From Pseudomonadota bacterium (lineage in GTDB: Bacteria > Pseudomonadota > Alphaproteobacteria > Rhodobacterales > Rhodobacteraceae): a stretch of 11,381 nt of DNA. Where the stretch lies: contig JAQCLA010000058.1 of NCBI GenBank assembly GCA_027592105.1, positions 1 to 11,381 on the forward strand. Direction: 5' to 3'. A program made the position numbers and the translations under genes. The notes beneath the pieces are model-generated. The model was given only the letters and a program-made list of their open reading frames with translations. It did not search any database and had not been told where the DNA came from. Positions 1 through 5,907 of the stretch are shown here, one piece after another; position 1 is the stretch's first letter, and the number at the start of each line of letters is the position of its first letter.

Positions 1-181
1 GCCGGATCAGCTGCGTGACCAGCTCGTCCAGCTCAAGAAGGAGGCCTTTAACCTCCGCTTCCAGCAGGCTACGGGCCAGCTCGAAAACACCGCGCGCATG
101 CGTGTCGTCAAGCGTGACGCCGCCCGCGTGAAGACCATTTTGAATGAAAAAGCGGCTGCCGCAGCAGGGGAGGCCAACTGA
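1..181 (+). CDS. rpmC: 50S ribosomal protein L29 (5' partial)
   Basis: C-terminal 59 residues of L29 (uL29), a small helical-hairpin protein of the large subunit that sits on 23S rRNA beside the nascent-chain exit tunnel. The reading frame begins at base 2; the start codon lies outside the window. The family core is plain: KKEAFNLRFQ, then QLENTARMRVVKRDAARVKT, with an alanine-rich tail before TGA at 179-181. The stop overlaps the rpsQ start by one base (TGATG). A strong Shine-Dalgarno for rpsQ (AGGGGAGG, 166-173) lies inside this gene, so the two are probably translationally coupled. In the usual S10 order rplP would precede it, but that is not visible here. Identity is near certain from sequence and context. 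Confidence 0.95.
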   Translation, partial: PDQLRDQLVQLKKEAFNLRFQQATGQLENTARMRVVKRDAARVKTILNEKAAAAAGEAN

Positions 182-414
182 TGCCCAAGCGTATCCTGCA
201 AGGCACCGTCACATCGAACGCCAACGCCCAGACCGTCACCGTTTCGGTCGAGCGTCGCTTCAAGCACCCCGTTCTCGCCAAGACGATCCGGAAATCCAAG
301 AAGTACCGGGCGCATGACGAAACGAACCAGTTCAACGTGGGCGATCAAGTACGCATTCAAGAATGCGCGCCCAAGTCGAAAACCAAGCGCTGGGAGGTGC
401 TCGACCGCGTCTAA
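181..414 (+). CDS. rpsQ: 30S ribosomal protein S17
   Basis: S17 (uS17), 77 residues, an OB-fold protein that binds 16S rRNA early in assembly of the small-subunit body. The diagnostic N-terminal strand region is present (MPKRILQGTVTS, then QTVTVSVERRFKHP at residues 18-31), followed by KSKKYRAHDE and the VGDQVRIQEC turn. The length is slightly below the E. coli protein, as in many alphaproteobacteria. The ATG overlaps the rpmC stop and has AGGGGAGG seven bases upstream. In enterobacteria this is the last gene of the S10 operon; here it is followed by an 82-base structured spacer before rplN, consistent with the same operon boundary. Confidence 0.97.
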   Translation: MPKRILQGTVTSNANAQTVTVSVERRFKHPVLAKTIRKSKKYRAHDETNQFNVGDQVRIQECAPKSKTKRWEVLDRV

Positions 415-420
415 CGCGGG

Positions 421-479
421 CGATCACATCTCGGTTTGATCGAAACCCCGGGGTCAATGTCCTGACAAGGCGGCCCCGG
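421..479 (+). other. stem-loops in the rpsQ-rplN spacer
   Basis: The spacer between rpsQ and rplN can fold. CGATCA (421-426) pairs with TGATCG (437-442). Alternatively GGTTT (433-437) pairs with AAACC (443-447); the two share bases and exclude each other. Immediately after, CCGGGGTC (448-455) pairs with GGCCCCGG (472-479), 8 bp with one G-U. No T-tract follows, so this is not a standard intrinsic terminator. It sits at the S10/spc junction; a processing or regulatory role is inference. Confidence 0.45.
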
Positions 480-496
480 ACGTCGGGAGAAACCAA

Positions 497-865
497 ATGA
501 TCCAGATGCAGACCAATCTGGATGTGGCTGACAATTCCGGAGCTCGGAAAGTTCAGTGCATCAAGGTTCTCGGTGGTTCGCACCGCCGGTATGCGTCGGT
601 CGGCGACATTATTGTCGTCTCCGTCAAAGAAGCCATGCCGCGTGGCCGTGTGAAGAAAGGTGACGTCCGCAAGGCCGTCGTCGTGCGCACCGCCAAGGAA
701 GTACGTCGTGAGGATGGCACCGCCATTCGCTTCGACCGCAACGCCGCCGTCATCCTCAACAACAACAACGAGCCTGTCGGCACCCGTATCTTCGGGCCGG
801 TGGTTCGTGAGTTGCGCGCGAAGAACTTCATGAAGATCATCTCGCTCGCGCCGGAGGTGCTGTAA
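497..865 (+). CDS. rplN: 50S ribosomal protein L14
   Basis: L14 (uL14), 122 residues, the usual length. It is a beta-barrel protein at the subunit interface that forms intersubunit bridges with 16S rRNA and lies near the site of RsfS binding. The N-terminus MIQMQTNLDVADNSGARKVQ and the block GGSHRRYASVGDIIVVSVKE are family hallmarks, followed by NNNNEPVGTRIFGPVVREL near residues 90-108. The ATG is preceded by GGGAGA (485-490) six bases away. The stop shares one base with the rplX ATG (TAATG). A GGAGGT (853-858) inside the gene serves rplX. First gene of the spc-type cluster. Confidence 0.98.
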   Translation: MIQMQTNLDVADNSGARKVQCIKVLGGSHRRYASVGDIIVVSVKEAMPRGRVKKGDVRKAVVVRTAKEVRREDGTAIRFDRNAAVILNNNNEPVGTRIFGPVVRELRAKNFMKIISLAPEVL

Positions 866-1176
866 TGGCTGCTAAGCTGAAAAAGGGCGACAAGGTCGTC
901 GTGCTTGCCGGCAAGGACAAGGGCAAAAGCGGTGAAATCACCGCCGTGATGCCCAAGGACGGCAAGGCCATCGTGGACGGCATCAACATCGCCATCCGCC
1001 ACACCAAGCAAAGCGCCTCTTCGCAGGGCGGCCGCATCCCTCAGGCGATGCCGATCGCGCTGTCGAACCTCGCGCTGTTGGACAAGAACGGCAAGCCCAC
1101 GCGCGTCGGCTTCAAGATCGAAGACGGCAAAAAGCTGCGTGTCGCCAAGACCACGGGGGACGTGATCGATGCTTGA
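865..1176 (+). CDS. rplX: 50S ribosomal protein L24
   Basis: L24 (uL24), 103 residues, an assembly-initiating protein that binds the 5' domain of 23S rRNA and later lies by the exit tunnel. A KOW motif is visible at about residues 5-32 (KKGDKVVVLAGKDKGKSGEI), followed by the VDGINIAIRHTKQS segment and a C-terminal region with RVGFKIEDGKKLRVAKTTG. Translation starts one base into the rplN stop with GGAGGT six bases upstream. The 3' end overlaps rplE by 8 bases, so rplE initiation depends on ribosomes finishing this gene. In E. coli the S8 repressor site lies around the rplX-rplE junction; any equivalent here would have to lie within coding sequence (inference). Confidence 0.98.
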   Translation: MAAKLKKGDKVVVLAGKDKGKSGEITAVMPKDGKAIVDGINIAIRHTKQSASSQGGRIPQAMPIALSNLALLDKNGKPTRVGFKIEDGKKLRVAKTTGDVIDA

Positions 1177-1729
1177 TACAGCAAACTATACCCCGCGCCT
1201 CAAGGCCTTCTACCGCGAGACGATCAAGCCCGCGCTGAAGGAAGAGTTCGCCTATAAAAACGATATGCAGATCCCGCGTCTTGAAAAGATCGTGCTGAAT
1301 ATCGGTTGCGGTGCGGAATCGGTGCGCGACTCCAAGAAAGCGAAATCCGCTGTCGAGGATCTGACCACCATCGCCGGTCAACAGGCCGTGGCAACCCTCG
1401 CCAAGAACTCCATCGCAGGCTTCCGGGTCCGCGAAGGGATGACGCTGGGTGCCAAGGTCACCCTGCGCGGCGACCGCATGTACGACTTCCTCGACCGCCT
1501 GATCACCGTTGCGATGCCCCGCATCCGCGACTTCCGCGGTGTGAAGCCTTCGTTTGACGGGCGCGGCAACTTTGCGATGGGGATCAAGGAACACATCGTG
1601 TTCCCCGAGATCAACTTCGACAAGGTCGATGAAGTCTGGGGCCTCGATATCGTTATCGTCACGAACGCAAAGTCCGATGATGAAGCGAAATCGCTGCTCA
1701 AGAACTTCAACATGCCTTTTAACGCCTGA
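1169..1729 (+). CDS. rplE: 50S ribosomal protein L5
   Basis: L5 (uL5), 186 residues, which binds 5S rRNA with L18 and contacts P-site tRNA and S13 in the central protuberance. Visible hallmarks are QIPRLEKIVLNIGCG (about residues 34-48), KNSIAGFRVREG, the VTLRGDRMYDFLDRLI helix, PRIRDFRGV and FDGRGNFAMGIKEHIVFPEI. The protein is a few residues longer than in E. coli, mainly at the N-terminus (MLDTANYTPRLK). The ATG at 1169 lies inside the last codons of rplX, with only a G-rich GGGGGA (1155-1160) as Shine-Dalgarno, which suggests translational coupling. The loop after DFRGV is one or two residues shorter than in E. coli, possibly a lineage trait. Confidence 0.98.
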   Translation: MLDTANYTPRLKAFYRETIKPALKEEFAYKNDMQIPRLEKIVLNIGCGAESVRDSKKAKSAVEDLTTIAGQQAVATLAKNSIAGFRVREGMTLGAKVTLRGDRMYDFLDRLITVAMPRIRDFRGVKPSFDGRGNFAMGIKEHIVFPEINFDKVDEVWGLDIVIVTNAKSDDEAKSLLKNFNMPFNA

Positions 1730-1748
1730 CGCAGAGGGAGAGAGACAC

Positions 1749-2054
1749 ATGGCAAAAGTTTCCATGGTTGAACGCGAACTCAAGCGTCAGAAGCTGGTGG
1801 CCCGCTATGCCACCAAGCGCGCTGCGCTCAAAGAGATCGCAAATGATGAATCGAAGCCGTTTGAAGAGCGCTTCAAGGCACGCCTGAAATTGGCGCAATT
1901 GCCCCGCAACTCTTCGCCGAGCCGGCTTCACAACCGTTGCCAGCTGACCGGGCGGCCCAAGGCCTATTACCGCAAGCTGAAAATGTCGCGGATCATGCTG
2001 CGCGATCTGGCCTCGATGGGTCAGATCCCCGGCATGGTCAAGTCGAGCTGGTAA
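1749..2054 (+). CDS. rpsN: 30S ribosomal protein S14 (zinc-independent form)
   Basis: S14 (uS14), 101 residues, a late-assembling protein of the 30S head. Start chosen at the ATG giving MAKVSMVERELKRQKL, which matches the conserved N-terminus of the family and has GAGGGAGAG upstream. An in-frame extension further upstream would run into rplE and is rejected. The C-terminal core reads LPRNSSPSRLHNRCQLTGRP, then YYRKLKMSRIMLRDLASMG and the IPGMVKSSW end. Only one cysteine is present, so the CXXC pairs of the zinc-binding short form are lacking. This is therefore the long C-minus type usual in Proteobacteria. Its TAA is part of the rpsH Shine-Dalgarno (TAAGGAG, 2052-2058). Confidence 0.98.
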   Translation: MAKVSMVERELKRQKLVARYATKRAALKEIANDESKPFEERFKARLKLAQLPRNSSPSRLHNRCQLTGRPKAYYRKLKMSRIMLRDLASMGQIPGMVKSSW

Positions 2055-2066
2055 GGAGAGCGTCCG

Positions 2067-2459
2067 ATGAATGATCCTATCGGCGATATGCTGACCCGCA
2101 TCCGCAACTCGCAGATGCGTGGGAAGTCCACCGTCATGACCCCTGCCTCCAAGCAGCGTGCCCGCGTGCTCGATGTCTTGGTCGATGAGGGCTACATCCG
2201 TGGTTATGAGTCCGCGACCGACAAGAATGGCCACCCGGCCTTCGAAATCAGCCTGAAGTACTACGAAGGCACCCCGGTCATCCGCGAACTCAAGCGTGTC
2301 TCGAAACCCGGCCGCCGCGTCTATCTGGGCGTTGGCGACATTCCGCAGGTCCGTCAGGGCTTGGGCGTTTCCATCGTCTCTACGTCCAAGGGCGTGATGA
2401 CCGATGCTTCGGCCCGCGCGCACAATGTCGGCGGCGAAGTGCTCTGCACCGTGTTCTGA
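2067..2459 (+). CDS. rpsH: 30S ribosomal protein S8
   Basis: S8 (uS8), 130 residues, a primary 16S rRNA-binding protein of the central domain and, in E. coli, the translational repressor of the spc operon. Hallmarks: MNDPIGDMLTRIRNSQ at the start, the VLDVLVDEGYI helix, the middle ISLKYYEG and RVSKPGRRVY, and the RNA-binding C-terminal block GLGVSIVSTSKGVMTD ending GGEVLCTVF. An excellent Shine-Dalgarno TAAGGAG overlaps the rpsN stop, eight bases before the ATG. The stop codon overlaps the GAGGAGG that serves rplF. Whether S8 regulates this operon cannot be read from the sequence; I did not find a clear copy of its helix-21-like target between rplX and rplE. Confidence 0.98.
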   Translation: MNDPIGDMLTRIRNSQMRGKSTVMTPASKQRARVLDVLVDEGYIRGYESATDKNGHPAFEISLKYYEGTPVIRELKRVSKPGRRVYLGVGDIPQVRQGLGVSIVSTSKGVMTDASARAHNVGGEVLCTVF

Positions 2460-2472
2460 GGAGGAACGGCTA

Positions 2473-3006
2473 ATGTCTCGCATTGGGAAAAAACCGGTCG
2501 AGCTGCCGTCGGGGGTTTCTGCCTCCGTCTCCGGCCAGACCATCGAAGTGAAGGGGCCCAAGGGCACCCGCACATTCACCGCAACCGACGACGTCACGCT
2601 GACGGTCGCGGACAACGCCGTGTCGGTCATTCCGCGCGGCAAGTCCAAGCGCGCCCGCCAGCAGTGGGGGATGTCGCGCTCCATGGTCGCCAATCTGGTG
2701 ACCGGCGTCAGCGAAGGCTTCAAGCGCGAGCTTGAGATCCAAGGTGTGGGTTATCGCGCCACGGCACAGGGCAACAGCCTGAAGCTGGCCTTGGGCTATA
2801 GCCACGACGTCGATTTCTCTGTTCCTGCGGGCGTGACTGTCACGACCCCCAAGAACACCGAAATCGTGGTGGAAGGTATCGACCAGCAACTGGTTGGCCA
2901 AGTGGCCGCCAACATCCGCGAGTGGCGCGCGCCGGAGCCCTATAAGGGCAAAGGCATTCGTTACAAGGGCGAATATATCTTCCGTAAGGAAGGCAAGAAG
3001 AAGTAA
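2473..3006 (+). CDS. rplF: 50S ribosomal protein L6
   Basis: L6 (uL6), 177 residues, the standard length, made of two similar alpha/beta domains. It binds 23S rRNA near the sarcin-ricin loop and factor-binding site. Start set at the ATG giving MSRIGKKPVELPSGVSASVS, with GAGGAGG (2458-2464) eight bases upstream; a longer in-frame version would begin inside rpsH and is not credible. Domain 1 covers roughly residues 1-82 and domain 2 roughly 83-177. The family signature is near the end: EWRAPEPYKGKGIRYKGEYI, followed by FRKEGKKK. The next gene begins 11 bases after the stop. Confidence 0.98.
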   Translation: MSRIGKKPVELPSGVSASVSGQTIEVKGPKGTRTFTATDDVTLTVADNAVSVIPRGKSKRARQQWGMSRSMVANLVTGVSEGFKRELEIQGVGYRATAQGNSLKLALGYSHDVDFSVPAGVTVTTPKNTEIVVEGIDQQLVGQVAANIREWRAPEPYKGKGIRYKGEYIFRKEGKKK

Positions 3007-3017
3007 GGGCGACGCAT

Positions 3018-3377
3018 ATGGCACTGAGCAAAAGAGAGCTGTTCCAGAAGCGCCGCCTGCGCAACCGGAACAAAATGCGCGCGATGGCGAACGGACGTCC
3101 CCGTCTGTCCGTTCATCGTTCGAGCAAGAACATCAGCGTGCAGCTGATCGACGATGTGAATGGGGTGACGCTAGCCGCTGCCTCTTCGCTGGAAAAAGAT
3201 CTGGGCTTCGTGGGCAAGAACAACGTGGAGGCCGCCGCAAAGGTGGGCGCCGCGATTGCCGAGCGCGCGAAGAAAGCCGGTGTGGAAGAAGTTTATTTCG
3301 ACCGCGGCGGTTTCCTGTTCCACGGGCGCGTCAAGGCCTTGGCCGACGCCGCGCGCGAGGGCGGTCTGAAGTTCTGA
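3018..3377 (+). CDS. rplR: 50S ribosomal protein L18
   Basis: L18 (uL18), 119 residues, which binds 5S rRNA together with L5 and helps dock it in the central protuberance. The basic N-terminus (LSKRELFQKRRLRNRNKMRA) is followed by RPRLSVHRSSKNISVQLIDD, and the C-terminus has FDRGGFLFHGRVKALADAAR then EGGLKF, the universal ending. Initiation at the ATG is supported by TAAGGG (3004-3009), which overlaps the rplF stop eight bases upstream. It is followed by a 152-base spacer, unusually long for this cluster, carrying three stem-loops before rpsE. Confidence 0.98.
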   Translation: MALSKRELFQKRRLRNRNKMRAMANGRPRLSVHRSSKNISVQLIDDVNGVTLAAASSLEKDLGFVGKNNVEAAAKVGAAIAERAKKAGVEEVYFDRGGFLFHGRVKALADAAREGGLKF

Positions 3378-3474
3378 TCCCTGAGGGATCTTTCGGATGT
3401 GCCGTCACGGCGCATCCGCGTAGGGGCGCGGACAACGCGGCCCTCGATGACCGGGCAGGGGGCATTGCCCCCTG
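3376..3474 (+). other. three stem-loops in the rplR-rpsE spacer
   Basis: Three successive hairpins fill most of the spacer. GATCCC (3376-3381) pairs with GGGATC (3385-3390) around TGA, starting in the rplR stop codon. CGGATGTGCCG (3394-3404) pairs with CGGCGCATCCG (3408-3418), 11 bp with one U-G and a 3-base loop. CAGGGGGC (3456-3463) pairs perfectly with GCCCCCTG (3467-3474) around ATT. None is followed by a T-run, so they look like RNA-stabilising, processing or attenuation structures rather than plain terminators. Function is inference. Confidence 0.55.
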
Positions 3475-3529
3475 ACTGCGGTCGATGCAACAGGCGCTCT
3501 AAGCGTCACCGACAGAAGGATGCCACATT

Positions 3530-4117
3530 ATGGCAGAACGTGAACAACGCGATCAACGCCGGGGACGCCGCCGTGAAGAGCGCGAAGAAACACCGGAATT
3601 CGCCGAACGTCTGGTCGCGATCAACCGCGTCTCCAAGACCGTAAAGGGTGGTAAGCGCTTTGGCTTCGCCGCTCTCGTGGTCGTTGGCGATCAGCGCGGC
3701 CGCGTGGGCTTTGGCAAAGGAAAAGCCAAGGAAGTGCCCGAGGCGATCCGCAAGGCAACCGAACAGGCGCGCCGCCAATTGATCCGCGTGCCGCTGAAAG
3801 AGGGTCGCACCCTTCACCATGACGCGCAGGGCCATCATGGCGCTGGCCGCGTTGTGATGCGGACCGCACCCGAAGGTACCGGCATCATCGCCGGCGGCCC
3901 GATGCGCGCCGTGTTCGAAATGTTGGGTGTCAAGGATGTGGTCGCGAAATCGACCGGGTCGCAGAACCCCTACAACATGATCCGCGCAACCCTTGACGGT
4001 CTGCGCAACGAAACCTCGCCCCGTCAGGTTGCGGCACGCCGCGGCAAGAAAGTGGCTGACATCCTGCCGAAGCGTGATGGCGCGCCCGCGGCTGAAGCCG
4101 TCGCAGAGGAGGCCTGA
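3530..4117 (+). CDS. rpsE: 30S ribosomal protein S5
   Basis: S5 (uS5), 195 residues, about 28 longer than in E. coli. It acts in decoding fidelity and in the mRNA-entry helicase region of the 30S subunit. A highly charged extension (REQRDQRRGRRREEREE, residues 3-19) precedes the double-stranded-RNA-binding-like domain (about 25-88: VAINRVSKTVKGGKRFGFAA, then GRVGFGKGKAKEVPEAI). The second domain follows (about 100-170) with GTGIIAGGPMRAVFEMLGV, SQNPYNMIRATLDGL and a short alanine-rich acidic tail. The ATG has AGAAGGA (3514-3520) nine bases upstream. An AGAGGAGG near the 3' end (4105-4112) is the ribosome site for rpmD, five bases downstream. Confidence 0.98.
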   Translation: MAEREQRDQRRGRRREEREETPEFAERLVAINRVSKTVKGGKRFGFAALVVVGDQRGRVGFGKGKAKEVPEAIRKATEQARRQLIRVPLKEGRTLHHDAQGHHGAGRVVMRTAPEGTGIIAGGPMRAVFEMLGVKDVVAKSTGSQNPYNMIRATLDGLRNETSPRQVAARRGKKVADILPKRDGAPAAEAVAEEA

Positions 4118-4122
4118 GATCC

Positions 4123-4311
4123 ATGGCAAAGACTATCGTTGTCAAACAGATCGGCTCGCCGATCCGCCGCCCGCAGGTTCAGCGCCAGACGCTGATCGGC
4201 TTGGGCCTCAACAAGATGCATAAAACCCGCGAGCTCGAGGATACCCCCTCGGTGCGCGGCATGGTCGCCAAGATCCCGCATCTGGTTGAAATCATCGAAG
4301 AGCGGGGCTGA
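4123..4311 (+). CDS. rpmD: 50S ribosomal protein L30
   Basis: L30 (uL30), 62 residues, a small ferredoxin-like-fold protein of the large subunit. The protein shows the standard layout: AKTIVVKQIGSPIRRPQVQR, then TLIGLGLNKMHKTRELEDTP and VRGMVAKIPHLVEIIEE. Ribosome binding is provided by AGAGGAGG inside the end of rpsE. In most bacteria rplO follows within a few bases. Here rpmD is instead followed by a strong intrinsic terminator and a gene on the opposite strand, so transcription of the first half of the cluster probably ends here. Confidence 0.97.
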   Translation: MAKTIVVKQIGSPIRRPQVQRQTLIGLGLNKMHKTRELEDTPSVRGMVAKIPHLVEIIEERG

Positions 4312-4335
4312 GCCCCATAATCTTCGGATTTGAAT

Positions 4336-4366
4336 AATCCCGGGTCGGTTACGACCCGGGATTTTT
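4336..4366 (+). terminator. intrinsic terminator after rpmD, possibly bidirectional
   Basis: A perfect 12-bp stem, AATCCCGGGTCG (4336-4347) with CGACCCGGGATT (4352-4363), closes a GTTA loop. The run of five T ends at 4366, so it fits the textbook intrinsic terminator for rightward transcripts leaving rpmD. The stop codon of the methyltransferase on the other strand (4366-4368) abuts the stem. Leftward transcripts would meet the same hairpin, followed by only a weak T-rich stretch. Confidence 0.88.
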
Positions 4367-5127
4367 CATTTTGGGTAGGTCACGATCAGCCACTCGCCCA
4401 AAACTTTACGGCCGTCTGAGCAGATCAATTGCCTGTCATTGTCCGACAGCGCTTCGATTTCGGCGATATCGCGCCAATCCTTGGGCTGGCCTTTGAGGAT
4501 GCGGTGCTGGGCATCTTTCGGCAAACGCGCGATCAACGCCTCGCGCGGGGCGAGTGAACCGTCACCCATCAGCCGATCATGCAGTTCGACCACAAGCTGC
4601 GCGCCCTTGGCCCAAGCAAAGAATGCGTCGGAAAGCACCTCGAACTCCGCGCCTTCGATATCGCATAAGATCAGCGTCTGAGAGGGTAAAACCCCCAGTG
4701 CTGCGAGCGTGTCATGCACACCCCCTCCGACCGCACCTTGTATCACGACGCGATCAGATAGCCCGTTCACGGTCGCATTTTCAGCGATCTCGCGCTGGCC
4801 CTCGGCCGACATCTCGAAGCAGATTGCCTGATCGACAAGACCCGCCTTGAGCAATCCAAGGGGGAAATGTCCGTCAGCTGCCCCGAAATTGACAAGCGTG
4901 GTGCATGGCAAAAGTCCCTGTAATTCCCGGATGACCTCTTGTTCGTAGAGGCCGAATATTTTGGCGCCCAGGGTGCCGGCCGATGTATTTCCTGAGCCCG
5001 TCATCTTCAAACCCTTGAAAGGGCCGGCCTTGACGACTCCGTCGGCGGCGTCGAACAGCCTCCGCGACACATCCTTGCGACGCAGTTTCGTTGCAGCTTT
5101 CGTAAATGCCGATCGAATATGGTTCAT
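4366..5127 (-). CDS. FkbM-like SAM-dependent methyltransferase
   Basis: Predicted 253-residue soluble class I methyltransferase using S-adenosylmethionine; substrate unknown. A lead-in GPFKGLKM and LGAKIFGLYEQEVIREL (residues 35-69) resembles FkbM-type proteins. Motif I is VNFGAADGHFPLG (79-91), the acidic ribose-binding position lies in FEMS (104-107), and the FkbM-like block is LILCDIEGAEFEVL (152-165), followed by VVELHD (179-184). No signal peptide or membrane segment is seen. The start was set at 5127 because GGAGA lies seven bases upstream; the longer version from 5193 has a poor leader. It uses ATA, TTA, AGG and CGA codons that the flanking ribosomal genes avoid, so it is not under the same translational selection. 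It lies antisense between rpmD and rplO. Known relatives methylate glycans, lipids or natural products; a ribosomal target cannot be assumed. Confidence 0.8.
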   Translation of the reverse strand: MNHIRSAFTKAATKLRRKDVSRRLFDAADGVVKAGPFKGLKMTGSGNTSAGTLGAKIFGLYEQEVIRELQGLLPCTTLVNFGAADGHFPLGLLKAGLVDQAICFEMSAEGQREIAENATVNGLSDRVVIQGAVGGGVHDTLAALGVLPSQTLILCDIEGAEFEVLSDAFFAWAKGAQLVVELHDRLMGDGSLAPREALIARLPKDAQHRILKGQPKDWRDIAEIEALSDNDRQLICSDGRKVLGEWLIVTYPK

Positions 5128-5171
5128 GCCAATCTCCAAATGGACGGCGTCGCTATGCCACCGAAGGCCTC

Positions 5172-5200
5172 TTGTCACAAGTCGCGCGACCACCTATACG
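5172..5200 (+). promoter_or_regulatory. candidate sigma-70 promoter for rplO
   Basis: TTGTCA (5172-5177) and TATACG (5195-5200) are separated by 17 bases. The -35 box matches TTGACA at five of six positions and the -10 box matches TATAAT at four of six. It lies upstream of the methyltransferase start on the other strand and about 100 bases before rplO. It would restart ribosomal-gene transcription after the rpmD terminator. Evidence is pattern matching plus the need for a promoter. Confidence 0.4.
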
Positions 5201-5300
5201 GCCCGCTGGGCCCGTAATGCACGTGCCATAAACCTATATCGTCAAGCCGTGGTCAGGGGGAATCGCTTCAATCCCTGTATCCGGTTCAAGGAGAAGCGAC

Positions 5301-5774
5301 ATGAAACTGCATGAACTGCACGATAATCCCGGTGCCACCAAGAAAGCCAAGCGCGTCGCCCGCGGCCCCGGTTCGGGCAAGGGCAAGATGGCTGGCCGTG
5401 GTATCAAGGGTCAGAAATCGCGTTCGGGTGTTGCGATCAACGCCTATGAGGGTGGCCAGATGCCACTTTATCAGCGTCTGCCCAAGCGTGGCTTCAACAA
5501 GCCCAACCGCAAGAAATTCGCCGTGGTCAATCTGGGACTGATCGCCAAGTTCGTCGAGGCCGGCAAGATCGACGCTTCGGCCGAGATCACCGAAGACGCA
5601 CTGGTCGCATCGGGTCTGGTGCGCCGCAAGCTCGACGGTGTCCGCGTTCTGGCAAAGGGCGAGGTGACCACCAAGCTCAATATCGCCGTCACAGGCGCAT
5701 CGCGCGCGGCCATCGACGCGGTCGAGAAAGCCGGCGGTAAGTTGACCGTCGCACAGGACGCTGCGGCAGCGTGA
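5301..5774 (+). CDS. rplO: 50S ribosomal protein L15
   Basis: L15 (uL15), 157 residues, a late-assembly large-subunit protein with a long glycine- and lysine-rich N-terminal tail that threads into 23S rRNA. The tail is clear: MKLHELHDNPGATKKAKRVA, then RGPGSGKGKMAGRGIKGQKS and GYEGGQMPL-like NAYEGGQMPLYQRLPKRGF. The folded C-terminal half holds VNLGLIAKF, LVASGLVRRKLDGVRVLAKG and LNIAVTGASRAAIDAVEKAG. The ATG has AAGGAG (5288-5293) seven bases upstream. It begins the second half of the split spc cluster, after a reversed methyltransferase gene, so it likely has its own promoter. Confidence 0.98.
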   Translation: MKLHELHDNPGATKKAKRVARGPGSGKGKMAGRGIKGQKSRSGVAINAYEGGQMPLYQRLPKRGFNKPNRKKFAVVNLGLIAKFVEAGKIDASAEITEDALVASGLVRRKLDGVRVLAKGEVTTKLNIAVTGASRAAIDAVEKAGGKLTVAQDAAAA

Positions 5775-5781
5775 TCAAGAT

Positions 5782-5850
5782 CGGGGGGCTGCGGCCCCCC
5801 GTCGCTTGTGGGCCGTGTCGTCAGCGCCTACATAGTGCTTAGGTTTTTTT
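5782..5850 (+). other. GC-rich hairpin and T-run in the rplO-secY spacer
   Basis: CGGGGGGC (5782-5789) pairs perfectly with GCCCCCCG (5794-5801) around TGCG, eight bases after the rplO stop. No T-run follows directly. Seven consecutive T occur later at 5844-5850, preceded only by a weak 4-bp CCTA/TAGG pairing. The element may attenuate or process the rplO-secY transcript. TTGTGG (5806-5811) and TACATA (5829-5834), 17 bases apart, are a weak promoter candidate for secY. Confidence 0.4.
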
Positions 5851-5907
5851 CGCGCCGCAGGGTCGTCAAACACGATCCGGCGGCGCATTGCCCATGAGAG
5901 AGGCGTC

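Noticed and set aside
1719..2723. Long minus-strand open frame across rpsN, rpsH and rplF
   Set aside because: It is antisense to three certain ribosomal genes; long antisense frames are expected in GC-rich DNA with strong codon bias.
5128..5193. N-terminal extension of the methyltransferase to the ATG at 5193
   Set aside because: The extra 22 residues lack family resemblance and a ribosome site, whereas GGAGA precedes the ATG at 5127 at good spacing.
4961..5314. Open frame on the + strand opposite the methyltransferase and into rplO
   Set aside because: It has no family resemblance, runs antisense to a protein with clear motifs, and ends inside the rplO start.
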